64,000 nt of DNA from Bifidobacterium merycicum DSM 6492 (GTDB lineage: Bacteria > Actinomycetota > Actinomycetes > Actinomycetales > Bifidobacteriaceae), in the NCBI RefSeq assembly GCF_900129045.1, contig NZ_FQTX01000001.1, positions 186,001 through 250,000 of the forward strand, in the 5' to 3' direction. The notes under the pieces are model-generated. The model did no database searches, was not told the DNA's origin, and saw only the letters and a program-made list of their open reading frames with translations. Shown here piece after piece: positions 48,775-57,772 of this stretch (positions are counted from its first letter, which is position 1; each line of letters begins with the position of its first letter). The translations under genes were made by a program, and so were the position numbers.

Positions 48775-48828
48775 CCCCAAACCGCCGGCGCTTATCTTCC
48801 TTTCATCGCCGGTGGTTTGGGGATTTTT
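48775..48828 (+). terminator. Terminator of the pilus operon
   Basis: A 16-bp stem, CCCCAAACCGCCGGCG (48775-48790) with its near-perfect complement at 48807-48822 (one G-U), is followed by ATTTTTCC. It is a textbook intrinsic terminator. Confidence 0.93.
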
Positions 48829-48918
48829 CCGTCGCCGTCACGGCGTGCAGAAGTCAGCGCATAACGGTAGGCTGTGCGCTTGTATAGACCCCAAACCGTT
48901 CGAACCAGAAGGTGCATT

Positions 48919-50394
48919 GTGGCTCAGTCCAAACTCGATGAAGTAGTATCCCTTGCCAAGCGTCGCGGCTTCGTGTTCCCCGCCGGCGAAATCTACGGTG
49001 GAACCCGTTCCGCCTGGGATTATGGCCCTCTCGGCGTTGCGCTGAAGGACAACATCAAGCGCGAATGGTGGCGTTCCATGGTCGTCACCCGTGGCGACGT
49101 GGTGGGTGTGGATACCTCCATCATCCTGCCGACCCCTGTGTGGGTCGCATCCGGCCACGTGGCCGTCTTCAACGATCCGCTGGTGGAATGCCTCAACTGC
49201 CATAAGCGCCAGCGTTCCGACAAGCTTGAGGAAAGCTACGCCGAGAAGCATGGCGACAAGCTGCCCGAAAACGGCATGGCCGACATCGCCTGCCCCGACT
49301 GCGGCACCCGTGGCAAGTGGACCGAACCGCGCGACTTCAATATGATGCTGCGCACCCATCTCGGTCCGGTCGAGGACGAGAACTCCCTGCACTACCTGCG
49401 CCCCGAAACCGCACAGGGCATCTTCGTGGACTTCAAGAACGTCATGACCTCCTCCCGTAAGAAGCCGCCGTTCGGCATCGCCAACATGGGCAAGTCCTTC
49501 CGTAACGAGATCACCCCGGGCAACTTCATCTTCCGCACCCGCGAGTTCGAGCAGATGGAGATGGAATTCTTCGTCAAGCCCGGCGAGGACGAAGCCTGGC
49601 ATCAGTACTGGATCGACGCACGCACCCAGTGGTATCTCGACCTGGGCGTCAAGCCGGAGAACCTGCGCCACTACGAGCACCCGAAGGAGAAGCTCGCCCA
49701 CTATTCGAAGCGCACCGTCGACATCGAATACAAGTTCGGCTTCCAAGGCTCCGACTGGGGCGAGCTCGAAGGCGTGGCCAACCGCACCGACTTCGACCTG
49801 TCCGCTCATGCCAAGCACTCCGGCGAGGATCTGAGCTACTTCAACCAGGCCACCGGCGAAAAGTACGTGCCGTACGTCATCGAGCCGGCCGCCGGCCTGA
49901 CCCGTTCCCTCATGTGCTTCCTGGTCGACGCCTACGACGTCGACGAGGCGCCGAACACCAAGGGCGGCGTCGACAAGCGCACCGTGCTGCACCTCGACCC
50001 GCGCCTGGCTCCGGTCAAGGCCGCCGTGCTGCCGTTGAGCAAGAAGCCCGACCTGCAGAACGTGGCACAGAAGCTCGCCGCCGATCTGCGCCAGCACGAG
50101 TGGATGATCGACTACGACGAGGCAGGCGCCATCGGTCGCCGTTACCGTCGTGAGGACGAGATCGGCACCCCGCTGTGCGTCACCGTCGATTTCGACACCC
50201 TTGAGGATCAGGCCGTCACTATCCGTGAGCGCGACACCATGCAGCAGGAGCGCGTCAGCCTCGACAAGGTGGCCGACTACGTTGCCGAGCGTATCGGCGA
50301 AAAGCGCGTCAGCGTGCCGCAGATGCCCGAATCCATGGGCGGCGAGGCGTGGCCGGATTCCGTCCACATCGCCGAAGCCGGCGGTCTGTACTGA
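48919..50394 (+). CDS. glyQS: Glycyl-tRNA synthetase
   Basis: Class II alpha2-type enzyme of 491 residues that charges tRNA-Gly. The N-terminus is [24 protein letters not shown] ([28 protein letters not shown]), followed by a zinc-like CLNCHKRQ ... CPDCGTRG pair. Motif 2 is [25 protein letters not shown] in part, motif 3 [14 protein letters not shown]. The start is GTG 48919 after AGAAGG, since family members begin with the same MAxSKLDEVV pattern. It is monocistronic with its own terminator at 50452. Confidence 0.97.
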   Translation: MAQSKLDEVVSLAKRRGFVFPAGEIYGGTRSAWDYGPLGVALKDNIKREWWRSMVVTRGDVVGVDTSIILPTPVWVASGHVAVFNDPLVECLNCHKRQRSDKLEESYAEKHGDKLPENGMADIACPDCGTRGKWTEPRDFNMMLRTHLGPVEDENSLHYLRPETAQGIFVDFKNVMTSSRKKPPFGIANMGKSFRNEITPGNFIFRTREFEQMEMEFFVKPGEDEAWHQYWIDARTQWYLDLGVKPENLRHYEHPKEKLAHYSKRTVDIEYKFGFQGSDWGELEGVANRTDFDLSAHAKHSGEDLSYFNQATGEKYVPYVIEPAAGLTRSLMCFLVDAYDVDEAPNTKGGVDKRTVLHLDPRLAPVKAAVLPLSKKPDLQNVAQKLAADLRQHEWMIDYDEAGAIGRRYRREDEIGTPLCVTVDFDTLEDQAVTIRERDTMQQERVSLDKVADYVAERIGEKRVSVPQMPESMGGEAWPDSVHIAEAGGLY

Positions 50395-50451
50395 TAGCGG
50401 ACTGATGGCGGGCTGAAACCGTCAGGCATACCGAAACACACAACCGTACCG

Positions 50452-50486
50452 GGGCCTTATCGGACCATATGGAACCGATAAGGCCC
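50452..50486 (+). terminator. Terminator downstream of glyQS
   Basis: GGGCCTTATCGG (50452-50463) pairs perfectly with CCGATAAGGCCC (50475-50486) over an 11-base loop, followed by TATT. The dusB start lies 20 bases further on, so dusB needs its own promoter or read-through. Confidence 0.82.
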
Positions 50487-50506
50487 TATTGGAGTCGTAT
50501 CGAATC

Positions 50507-51748
50507 GTGGCAACCAACGAAGAAACAATCGACGTGCATGAAGGCTGCCGAGTGGGGGAGAACCCCTGTTCGCCGCAGCATTCGCAGCATGCCGCTTCGC
50601 ACCGGATCGCGCCGGTGAAACTCGGCAACATCGACGTGCCCACGCCCGTGGTGCTTTCGCCCATGGCCGGGGTGACGAACTGGCCGTTCCGTGTGCTGTG
50701 CGAACAGTACGGACCCAGCGGCCTGTACGTTGCGGAGATGATCACCGCACGCGCACTGGTCGCACGCAACCCCAAGGCGTTGCGCCTATGCCGCTTCGAC
50801 CCGAGCGAGCGGGTGCGCTCGCTGCAGCTGTACGGCGTGAACCCGGCCATTGTGGAGCAGGCGGCGAAGATCGTGGTCGATGAGAACATGGCCGATCATG
50901 TCGATCTGAACTTCGGCTGCCCGGTGCCCAAGGTCACCCGTCGCGGTGGCGGATCCGCGCTGCCGTGGAAAACTGATCTGCTGCAGGAGATCATCTCCCG
51001 CGTGGTGAAGGTGTGTTCCGCGGCGAATATCCCCGTAACGGCGAAATTCCGCGTCGGCATCGACCATGAGCATGAGACGTTCCTTCAGGCCGGTCATATC
51101 GCGCAGGAGGAGGGGTGCGCCGCCGTGACCCTGCACGCCCGCACCACCGCCGAATATTATGGCGGGCATTCCGATTGGACGCGCATCGCCGAGCTGAAGC
51201 AGGAGCTGGATATTCCGGTGTTCGGCAATGGCGACATCTGGGGTGCGGACGACGCGTTGGCCATGATCGCGGAGACGGGCTGCGACGGCGTGGCCATTGG
51301 CCGCGGATGCCAGGGGCGCCCGTGGCTGTTCGCCGATATCCGGAACGCGTTCGAGGGTTCCGCCGAGCGTATCGATCCGACGTTGGGCGAGGTGTGCGGC
51401 GTGATCGAACGTCACGCGGAACTGCTCACCGAGTTCTATGACGGCGACGAACGCATGGCCGTGCATGATTTGCGTAAGCATGTCGCATGGTATCTGAAAG
51501 GGTTCCCGGTAGGTGGCTCTACGCGCAAGGCGTTCATGGAATGTGAGTCGCTTGATGACGTGCGCCGTGAGATCGGCAAACTCGATCCCGATATGCGGTT
51601 CCCGGAGCGCGTGGTCGATAAGCCGCGTGGCAGGGTCCGTTTCGCCAAGAAGGTGCACTTGCCGTATGGCTGGTTGGAGTCCAGAACCACTACGCATGAG
51701 GAGCGGCAGGCATTGTTCGGTGACGATCCGATGGATGATGTCTATTAA
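50507..51748 (+). CDS. dusB: tRNA-dihydrouridine synthase, DusB family
   Basis: Flavoenzyme of about 413 residues that reduces uridines in tRNA D-loops. The TIM-barrel signatures are LSPMAGVTNWPFRVLCEQYG, VDLNFGCPVPKVTRRGGGSAL with the catalytic cysteine, KFRVGID, TLHARTTAEYYGGHSDW and FGNGDIW ... GVAIGRGCQGRPWLF. The start is uncertain: the frame opens at TTG 50489 inside the glyQS terminator, so GTG 50507 is chosen. An N-terminal ~40-residue extension precedes the core. The C-terminus is the normal helical tRNA-binding region. Confidence 0.92.
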   Translation: MATNEETIDVHEGCRVGENPCSPQHSQHAASHRIAPVKLGNIDVPTPVVLSPMAGVTNWPFRVLCEQYGPSGLYVAEMITARALVARNPKALRLCRFDPSERVRSLQLYGVNPAIVEQAAKIVVDENMADHVDLNFGCPVPKVTRRGGGSALPWKTDLLQEIISRVVKVCSAANIPVTAKFRVGIDHEHETFLQAGHIAQEEGCAAVTLHARTTAEYYGGHSDWTRIAELKQELDIPVFGNGDIWGADDALAMIAETGCDGVAIGRGCQGRPWLFADIRNAFEGSAERIDPTLGEVCGVIERHAELLTEFYDGDERMAVHDLRKHVAWYLKGFPVGGSTRKAFMECESLDDVRREIGKLDPDMRFPERVVDKPRGRVRFAKKVHLPYGWLESRTTTHEERQALFGDDPMDDVY

Positions 51749-51887
51749 TGATGTCTATTAAGTAGCGGGGTGCCGTTCCGGGGTGCCATTGTGGGGCGCC
51801 GTTTTCGGTGTTGGGGCGCGTGTCGCGCGGTGCAGGCGACGCGGCAGACCCCAAACCTGAAAATCACCTGATAATGTATGCGTACAC

Positions 51888-51913
51888 TTGAAAAAAACGC
51901 CCGAATCGGGCGT
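51888..51913 (-). terminator. Leftward-facing terminator-like hairpin upstream of ftsZ
   Basis: ACGCCCGA/TCGGGCGT is a perfect palindrome preceded on the + strand by AAAAAA. Read leftward, it is a compact stem followed by TTTTTTTCAAG, an ideal intrinsic terminator. No leftward gene lies to its right, so it would block antisense transcription coming out of ftsZ towards dusB. Confidence 0.6.
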
Positions 51914-51960
51914 GCCCTGCGCTAGAGTTATGCGTAACCGTGTAAGGACAGGAGCCAAAC

Positions 51961-53217
51961 GTGAGCGAGATCGCCCAGACTGAGTTGAACGACAAGACCA
52001 ATATCAAGGTTGTTGGTGTCGGTGGTGCAGGTGGTAACGCCGTAAACCGCATGATCGCTGAAGGTCTGCAAAACGTTGAATTTGTGGCCATTAACACCGA
52101 TGCGAAGGATCTGCTTCGCTCGGACGCCGATGTGAAGATCTCACTGTCCGATCAGACGAGCCGTGGTCTGGGTGCTGGTGCCGATCCGGAGAAGGGTGCG
52201 AAGGCGGCTCAGGATCACCAGTCCGATATCGAAGAGGCGCTGAAGGGCGCCGATATGGTGTTCGTCACCTGCGGTGAGGGCGGCGGCACCGGTACCGGCG
52301 CAAGCCCGATCGTCGCCCGTGCGGCTCATCAGCAGGGGGCCCTCACCATCGCCGTGGTCACCCGTCCGTTCTCCTTCGAAGGCCCGCAGCGTGCCGCCTC
52401 CGCCAAATTCGGCATCGAGAACCTGCGTCAGGAAGTCGACGCGCTCATCGTCATTCCGAACGATCGCCTGCTTGAACTGTCCGACCGCTCCATCACCATC
52501 ATGGATGCGTTCAAGACCGCCGACGGCGCACTGCTGTCCGGCGTGCAGGGCATTACCGACCTCATTACCTCCAACTCCTACATTCACGTTGATTTCTCCG
52601 ATGTCACCGCCATTCTGCGTGGTGCCGGCACCGCCCTGTTCGGTATTGGCTCCGCCCGCGGCGAGGATCGCGCCACCCAGGCTGCCGAGCTGGCCATCAG
52701 CTCGCCGCTGCTGGAGGAAAGCATCGAAGGCGCCCACGGTGCACTGATCAACGTTGCCGGCCCGACCGATATCGGCCTACAGGAGGCTTCCGCCGCCGTG
52801 GAACTCGTGCGTAAGGCCATTCACCCCGAAGCGCAGATCATTTGGGGCCTGGCGCTCGACGACGCTTACGGCGACGAAGTTCGCGTCACCGTCATCGCCG
52901 CTGGTTTCGATTCCAACAAGCCCACCGCCGAGGAGCGTGCGGCTCAGGCTGCAGCCCAGGCCGCGCCCACCACGCAGACCGCCCAGCAGGCTCAAGCCGA
53001 TCCGCGCACGGATGCCACCCAAGCCCAGCAGGGCCAGCCGGTTCAGGCTCCGGTTCAAGGTCAGCAAGCTCCCGCCGCCGCACCGCAGCAGGCGCAGCAG
53101 TCGTCCCCGTTCACGTTCGCCCCGGCAGCCGGTGATCCGGCGGCTCAGCCGATGCAGAACCCGTCTTACACCACGGATGATTCCGACTACATCGACATCC
53201 CGGACTTCCTGCGCTGA
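51961..53217 (+). CDS. ftsZ: Cell division protein FtsZ
   Basis: Tubulin-like GTPase of 418 residues forming the Z ring. It has VVGVGGAGGNAVNRMI, the tubulin signature GEGGGTGTGASP, the T7 loop region DFSDVTAILRGAGTALFGIG, a Gln/Ala/Pro-rich linker of ~80 residues and the C-terminal peptide DSDYIDIPDFLR that binds SepF and other partners. The start is GTG with AAGGACAGGAG upstream. It is followed after 57 bases by sepF, the usual actinobacterial order. No ftsA is expected in this lineage. Confidence 0.98.
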   Translation: MSEIAQTELNDKTNIKVVGVGGAGGNAVNRMIAEGLQNVEFVAINTDAKDLLRSDADVKISLSDQTSRGLGAGADPEKGAKAAQDHQSDIEEALKGADMVFVTCGEGGGTGTGASPIVARAAHQQGALTIAVVTRPFSFEGPQRAASAKFGIENLRQEVDALIVIPNDRLLELSDRSITIMDAFKTADGALLSGVQGITDLITSNSYIHVDFSDVTAILRGAGTALFGIGSARGEDRATQAAELAISSPLLEESIEGAHGALINVAGPTDIGLQEASAAVELVRKAIHPEAQIIWGLALDDAYGDEVRVTVIAAGFDSNKPTAEERAAQAAAQAAPTTQTAQQAQADPRTDATQAQQGQPVQAPVQGQQAPAAAPQQAQQSSPFTFAPAAGDPAAQPMQNPSYTTDDSDYIDIPDFLR

Positions 53218-53274
53218 CGGGCGTGCTAGCGAAATCGTTGAGGAATTCGTAGATAATAAGGAAAGGAACCTTGT

Positions 53275-53751
53275 ATGGCAGGGTTTATGAAGAATGCGAT
53301 GTCCTACCTCGGTATGGCTGACGTGGCGGACGACGACGATTTCGCGGTCGACGAGGAGAGCGCCACCGTCGCTGAGGGCACATTCGACTCCGATCATTCC
53401 GTCACCCCCATGCCCACCGCGGCACCGGCACAGCCTCAGACATCGTCTCGCACCACTCCTTTCCCGGGTAAGATGAGCCGCATTACCACCATTCATCCGA
53501 AGACCTATGAGGATGCGCAGATGGTTGGCCGTGCGATCCGCGACGGTGTTCCCGTGGTGCTCAACCTGACCGGCGTGGCCGAGCCTGTGGCGTACCGCAT
53601 TGTCGACTTCTCCGCCGGCGTGGTGTTCGGCGTGCACGGCTCCATGGAGCGTGTGACCCCGCGCGTGTTCCTGCTGAGCCCGGCTCAGGTGAACATCAAG
53701 GTCGAGGAGACCACTACTCCGGATTCCGCGCGCAGCCTGTTCGCCAGCTGA
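53275..53751 (+). CDS. sepF: Cell division protein SepF
   Basis: 158 residues. The N-terminal amphipathic membrane anchor MAGFMKNAMSYLGMA is followed by an acidic, Pro/Thr-rich linker and the SepF/YlmF core (about 65-145: RITTIHPKTYEDAQMVGRAIRDG, VVLNLTGV, DFSAGVVFGVHGSMERV, FLLSP). It anchors FtsZ to the membrane in actinobacteria. AAAGGAACC precedes the ATG. It is probably co-transcribed with ftsZ, since a strong terminator follows at 53857. Confidence 0.96.
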   Translation: MAGFMKNAMSYLGMADVADDDDFAVDEESATVAEGTFDSDHSVTPMPTAAPAQPQTSSRTTPFPGKMSRITTIHPKTYEDAQMVGRAIRDGVPVVLNLTGVAEPVAYRIVDFSAGVVFGVHGSMERVTPRVFLLSPAQVNIKVEETTTPDSARSLFAS

Positions 53752-53856
53752 TATTCCGTTTGACGGGCTGATTGGCTGACAGGCTGGTTGGTCTGTTTGA
53801 TTGGTTGGCTGTTTGGCTGTTCGGTCGGCTGTTCGGCTGTGAATGAAGACTTATCG

Positions 53857-53902
53857 ATGGTTCCGTCCGACGATTCGTTATCGGGTCGTCGGACGGAACC
53901 AT
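53857..53902 (+). terminator. Terminator of the ftsZ-sepF unit
   Basis: A perfect 17-bp stem, ATGGTTCCGTCCGACGA (53857-53873) with its complement at 53886-53902, is followed by TCTTGC. It is preceded by GGCTGTTTGGCTGTTCGG-type repeats that start after the sepF stop. Confidence 0.85.
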
Positions 53903-54072
53903 TCTTGCAATGGGATGGCATTGCGGTTCCTTACCGTGGTTCCTTACCGTGGTTTCTTCGCATCCGTTCCGCATCGTTATCACGGTTCGTGATCGGTTCG
54001 TTATCACGATTCGTGATCAGCCTGCTGCCAGCCGACTATCAGTCACACCGCCGATAATAGACGGCGGTCGTC

Positions 54073-54192
54073 AATACTCGACAACCGTCCATATTCGATA
54101 ACCGTCCATACCGACAACCGCCGATACTCGACAACCGTCCATATTCGATAACCGTCCATACCGACAACCGCCGATACTCGACAACCGTCCAT
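54073..54192 (+). repeat. 50-bp tandem repeat, about 2.4 copies
   Basis: The unit beginning ATACTCGACAACCGTCC recurs at 54073, 54123 and 54173, exactly 50 bp apart. Each unit contains sub-repeats of ACAACCGYCSATA type. It occupies the middle of the 618-base gap between sepF and yggT, a gap much longer than usual between these genes. Confidence 0.9.
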
Positions 54193-54369
54193 AAACCAAT
54201 CCATTTTCATCCGCAAAACATCAACGTTTATCCGCAACCGTTATCCGCAACCGTTGGCATCGTGAACGACGCATCGTGAACGCCGAATCACGAAAGATAC
54301 CACCGGCCGGACAACGTAATCCCTATACGTTCCGGGCGAAATGCCCGCATACCCTGATACGGTAAGGCC

Positions 54370-54651
54370 ATGCTGATCTATCTTTTGCTACGCATCATCA
54401 ACTTCGCGATCGACGCATATCTCACGGTGCTATTCATTCGCATGCTGCTTGACTGGGCCGCGATCCTGTTCCCGCGATGGTACCCGAGAGGCGTCGTCGC
54501 GCAGCTCATCAACGCCGTATACATGGCGACCGAACCGCCGCTGCGATGGCTTAGACGCTACATCCCGCCGATTCGCATGGGTGCCATCGGGTTGGACGTG
54601 AGTTTCATGGTGCTGTACTTCCTGCTCATCGTGCTCCGCGTGCTCATCTGA
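54370..54651 (+). CDS. YggT family membrane protein
   Basis: 93 residues with two membrane segments (about 4-30 and 70-92) joined by a cytoplasmic loop containing the family motif TEPPLRWLRRYIPPI and ending in the conserved GLDVSFMVLYFLL. YggT proteins accompany sepF and divIVA in many Gram-positives and are thought to act at the membrane in division or osmotic adaptation. TAAGG before the ATG is an acceptable ribosome site. divIVA follows after 134 bases. Confidence 0.9.
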   Translation: MLIYLLLRIINFAIDAYLTVLFIRMLLDWAAILFPRWYPRGVVAQLINAVYMATEPPLRWLRRYIPPIRMGAIGLDVSFMVLYFLLIVLRVLI

Positions 54652-54785
54652 CGGTTACTCGGCAGGCTTGACCACAAGCCTGAATAATCGCCGTTTTGCC
54701 CACGTAAGGACGTATTCCGTGGTAAGGTCGGAAATGTTATCAACGTAACCGAGGCATACACGGCCTTGAATCGAGGTGTAATTTT

Positions 54786-56198
54786 ATGGTTCTGTTGACG
54801 CCGAAGGACATCAGGGAACATCGTTTCCAGCTCGTGCGCTTCAAGGAAGGCTATAACGCCGACGAGGTTGACGAGTTCCTTGATCAGGTCACCGAGACCA
54901 TCGAGGCTCTCGGCAAGCAGGCTGTTGCTGGCGGTCAGTCCACCCAGGCTCTCGGCCCGGACGTCTCGTCGCTGAATACCAAGATTTCCGATCTCACCGC
55001 TCAGGTGCAGCAGCTGCAGAATGAAAACGCGGAACTGAAGAATGTCGCCGCAGCGGCATCCTCCAACAACGACAATGACGTTCTGACCGCGAAGCTGAAC
55101 GAAGCGACCAACAAGCTGAACGAAGCGAACGAGAAGCTCGCTGAAGCCGAAGGCGCGAACCGTACGCTCGCTTCCAGCAACGAACAGCTCAAGGGCCAGG
55201 TCGATCAGCTCAACGCACAGATCGATCAGCTCACCGCACAGGCGGCTCAGGCATCCGGCAATCAGGATGCCGTCGCCCAGCAGATTGCCGCCGTCCAGCA
55301 GGAACGCGATCAGTTCCGCGCTCAGAGTGAACAGCTGCGCGGCCAACTCGAACAGTTCCAGGCCAACAACCAGCAGCTGCAGGCTCAGGGCCAGCAGGTG
55401 CAGGCGCAGGCCGAAGAGCTGTCCCGCAAGCTGCAGGAATCCCAGAAGCGCGAAGAGCAGCTGCGCGCCCAGCTCGCCAAGGTCGAGCCGAGCACCGAAA
55501 CTGGCTCCCTGCAGAAGATTGCAGGCGCAGCCGCCACCGGCAGCAACGAAGCCGAGCGTGCCACCGCAATGCTTTCGCTGGCCATGCAGCTGCACGACCA
55601 GTACGTCGACAAGGGCAAGGCCCAGGCTCGGGAAATGGCCGAGGAAAGCCAGCGCGAATACGACGCCCTGATCGCCAAGGCCAACGAATACTCCAAGCAT
55701 TCGCACAACGAAGCCGACGCATACAACGCGCGCATCCACGAGGAAGCCGACGCCTACAGCAAGCAGACCCGTGATGACGCCGATGCCTACTCGCAGACCA
55801 CGCGCAACGAGGCTGACGCGTACTCCGCGAAGACCCGTCAGGATGCCGAGAACTACGCTCAGAACAGCGCCAACGAGGCCGACGCGTACTCCGCGAAGAC
55901 CCGTCAGGACGCCGACACCTACCTGAGCGGCAAGCACAACGAGGCCGACGAGTACGAGAACGAGGTTCAGAAGCGTGCCGCCGAGTACGATCAGCAGACT
56001 CGTACCGCCGCCGACAACTACGCTCAGCAGGTGCGCGACAACCTCACCCACCAGTCCAAGGTGATCGAGGGCAACATCCAGGGCCTCAAGCAGTTCGAGA
56101 GCGAATACCGCGCTCGCCTGACCGAGTTCCTCACCAACCTGCAGCAGCAGGTGTCCGACTCCAACAACTACGACACTGTTGAGCAGCCCGCTCAGTGA
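54786..56198 (+). CDS. divIVA: Polar growth / septum-site protein DivIVA (Wag31-like)
   Basis: 470 residues. The N-terminal membrane-binding domain is LLTPKDIREHRFQLVRFKEGYNADEVDEFLDQV. It is followed by a long coiled coil with Gln/Ala-rich heptads (about 60-235) and a second coiled coil. From about 300 to 410 the latter consists of repeated 11-residue units of the form NEADAYSAKTR, at least eight copies. In actinobacteria DivIVA organises polar growth and recruits wall synthesis. The protein is clearly longer than Mycobacterium Wag31 (~260). The start follows AGGTGTAATTTT. Confidence 0.96.
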   Translation: MVLLTPKDIREHRFQLVRFKEGYNADEVDEFLDQVTETIEALGKQAVAGGQSTQALGPDVSSLNTKISDLTAQVQQLQNENAELKNVAAAASSNNDNDVLTAKLNEATNKLNEANEKLAEAEGANRTLASSNEQLKGQVDQLNAQIDQLTAQAAQASGNQDAVAQQIAAVQQERDQFRAQSEQLRGQLEQFQANNQQLQAQGQQVQAQAEELSRKLQESQKREEQLRAQLAKVEPSTETGSLQKIAGAAATGSNEAERATAMLSLAMQLHDQYVDKGKAQAREMAEESQREYDALIAKANEYSKHSHNEADAYNARIHEEADAYSKQTRDDADAYSQTTRNEADAYSAKTRQDAENYAQNSANEADAYSAKTRQDADTYLSGKHNEADEYENEVQKRAAEYDQQTRTAADNYAQQVRDNLTHQSKVIEGNIQGLKQFESEYRARLTEFLTNLQQQVSDSNNYDTVEQPAQ

Positions 56199-56208
56199 GT
56201 GACGAAGA

Positions 56209-56769
56209 GTGAGCGACAAGGCTATGGCAAGACGGCCGCGCCTGTGCGTGGCCGTCTTTGTGTGCGTGGCGGCGGTGGCGCTGCTGCTTGATCAGATCAC
56301 CAAGCTGTGGGCACTATCCGCTTTGAGCGACGGCCGTTCGTACCGTGTGATCGATGGCCTGCTGTCTTTCACGCTGGTGCGCAATCCCGGCGCGTCGCTC
56401 GGGCTCGGTTCGGGATTCACCTGGGTGATTTCCGTTCTCGCCATGGTGGCGTGCGTGGTCATCGTGGTGCTCGGGTTGCGAACCACGTCCAAAGCGTGGG
56501 CGGCGGCGCTTGGGTGCGCTTTCGCCGGTGCGTTGGGTAATCTCGTTGACCGCGTGAGCTACGCGGACGGATTCCTCAACGGCAAGGTCGTGGACTTCAT
56601 CAACTACGGATGGTCGGTCGGTAATGTGGCGGACATTTTCCTCACGATCGCCGGCGTGGGCATTGTGGTGATGATCCTGCTGAACGTGCCGTTTGCCGAT
56701 GAATCCTCTGAATCCTCTGAATCCTCTGAATCAACTGAATCATCCGAACAAGAAGGCAAGGTTCGATGA
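56209..56769 (+). CDS. lspA: Lipoprotein signal peptidase II
   Basis: Membrane aspartyl protease of ~186 residues that removes signal peptides from prolipoproteins. Four membrane segments are visible, with LLLDQITKLWA, the conserved FTLVRNPGASLGLG, and both catalytic aspartate regions, GALGNLVDRV ... GKVVDFI and NVADIFLTIAG. The C-terminus is an acidic Ser/Glu repeat (ESSESSESSESTESSEQ) encoded by a 9-base GAATCCTCT-type repeat. GTG 56209 or ATG 56224 is the start. Its last codons overlap the next gene (ATGA), indicating coupling. Confidence 0.95.
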   Translation: MSDKAMARRPRLCVAVFVCVAAVALLLDQITKLWALSALSDGRSYRVIDGLLSFTLVRNPGASLGLGSGFTWVISVLAMVACVVIVVLGLRTTSKAWAAALGCAFAGALGNLVDRVSYADGFLNGKVVDFINYGWSVGNVADIFLTIAGVGIVVMILLNVPFADESSESSESSESTESSEQEGKVR

Positions 56770-57701
56770 GTCGTTTGGTGCCCGCTCCCGATGCGCTTGT
56801 CGGTGCGCGTTTCGATGTCGCCGTTTCCAAGATGCTCGGCGTGTCGCGGTCCAAGGCCGCCACGCTGATCGACACAGGTCAGGTGCGCGTGCTGAATCGC
56901 GACCTCTCCAAGTCCTCCACGCTTCAGGCGGGGGAGACCGTGGAAATCGACCTTATCGAGGAACGCAGGGAGCTGGAACCCATCGCCGACGATATGGCGA
57001 TCAGGTACGAGGATGACGACGTGGTCGTGGTCGACAAGCCGGTGGGCGTGGCCGCGCATGCGTCCGTCGGTTGGACCGGGCCGACCGTGCTCGGCAGTCT
57101 GCTCGACCGCGGCGTGCACATCACCTCCTATGGTGCGGCCGGACGCCAAGGCATCGTGTCGAGATTGGACGTCGGCACGTCCGGACTGATGCTGGTATGC
57201 AAATCCGACCTCGCGTACGTGGAGATGCGCCGGCAGTTCGCCGAGCATGAGGTCGTCAAAACGTACCACGCGCTCGTGCAAGGCAATCTGAAAGAGGATA
57301 AGGCAACCATCGACGCGCCGATCGGGCGTGCGAAGGTGTCCGATTTCCGGTTCTGCGTGACGCCTGCAGGTAAGCCTGCAATCACGCACTGGGATGTGAT
57401 GGAGCGGTTCGGTAGCGAGGCGACCCTGGTGAAAGTGAATCTGGAGACCGGGCGCACGCATCAGATTCGCGTGCATTTCTCCTCCATCGGACATCCGCTG
57501 GTAGGCGACCACATGTATGGCGCGAATCCCGTGCTCGCCGAAGAGTTGGGGATCGAACGGCAGTGGCTGCACGCCATGCAGCTGGAATTCCGCCATCCAC
57601 GCACGCATGTGTGGACCACGGTGCGCAGCTCCTATCCGGCCGATCTTGCGCACGCGCTTGATGCCATGAGGGCGCGCCACGCGGAGGATGACCAGCGCTG
57701 A
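56766..57701 (+). CDS. RluD-family 23S rRNA pseudouridine synthase
   Basis: 311 residues: an N-terminal S4 RNA-binding domain (about 10-75, RFDVAVSKMLGVSRSKAATLIDTGQVRVLN) and the RluA/RluD catalytic domain with VVVDKPVGVAAHAS, the active aspartate in IVSRLDVGTSGLMLV, ETGRTHQIRVHF and GHPLVGDHMYG. It converts uridines to pseudouridine in 23S rRNA; RluD-type specificity is likely but not proven. It overlaps lspA by 4 bases, the common lspA-rluD pairing. The second hairpin array starts about 70 bases downstream. Confidence 0.93.
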   Translation: MSRLVPAPDALVGARFDVAVSKMLGVSRSKAATLIDTGQVRVLNRDLSKSSTLQAGETVEIDLIEERRELEPIADDMAIRYEDDDVVVVDKPVGVAAHASVGWTGPTVLGSLLDRGVHITSYGAAGRQGIVSRLDVGTSGLMLVCKSDLAYVEMRRQFAEHEVVKTYHALVQGNLKEDKATIDAPIGRAKVSDFRFCVTPAGKPAITHWDVMERFGSEATLVKVNLETGRTHQIRVHFSSIGHPLVGDHMYGANPVLAEELGIERQWLHAMQLEFRHPRTHVWTTVRSSYPADLAHALDAMRARHAEDDQR

Positions 57702-57772
57702 GGAGCGCTGCGCTGCGGATATGTGGCGCTGAGGATACGCGGCGCTGATTCATGTGATCCTGAATTACTCTG

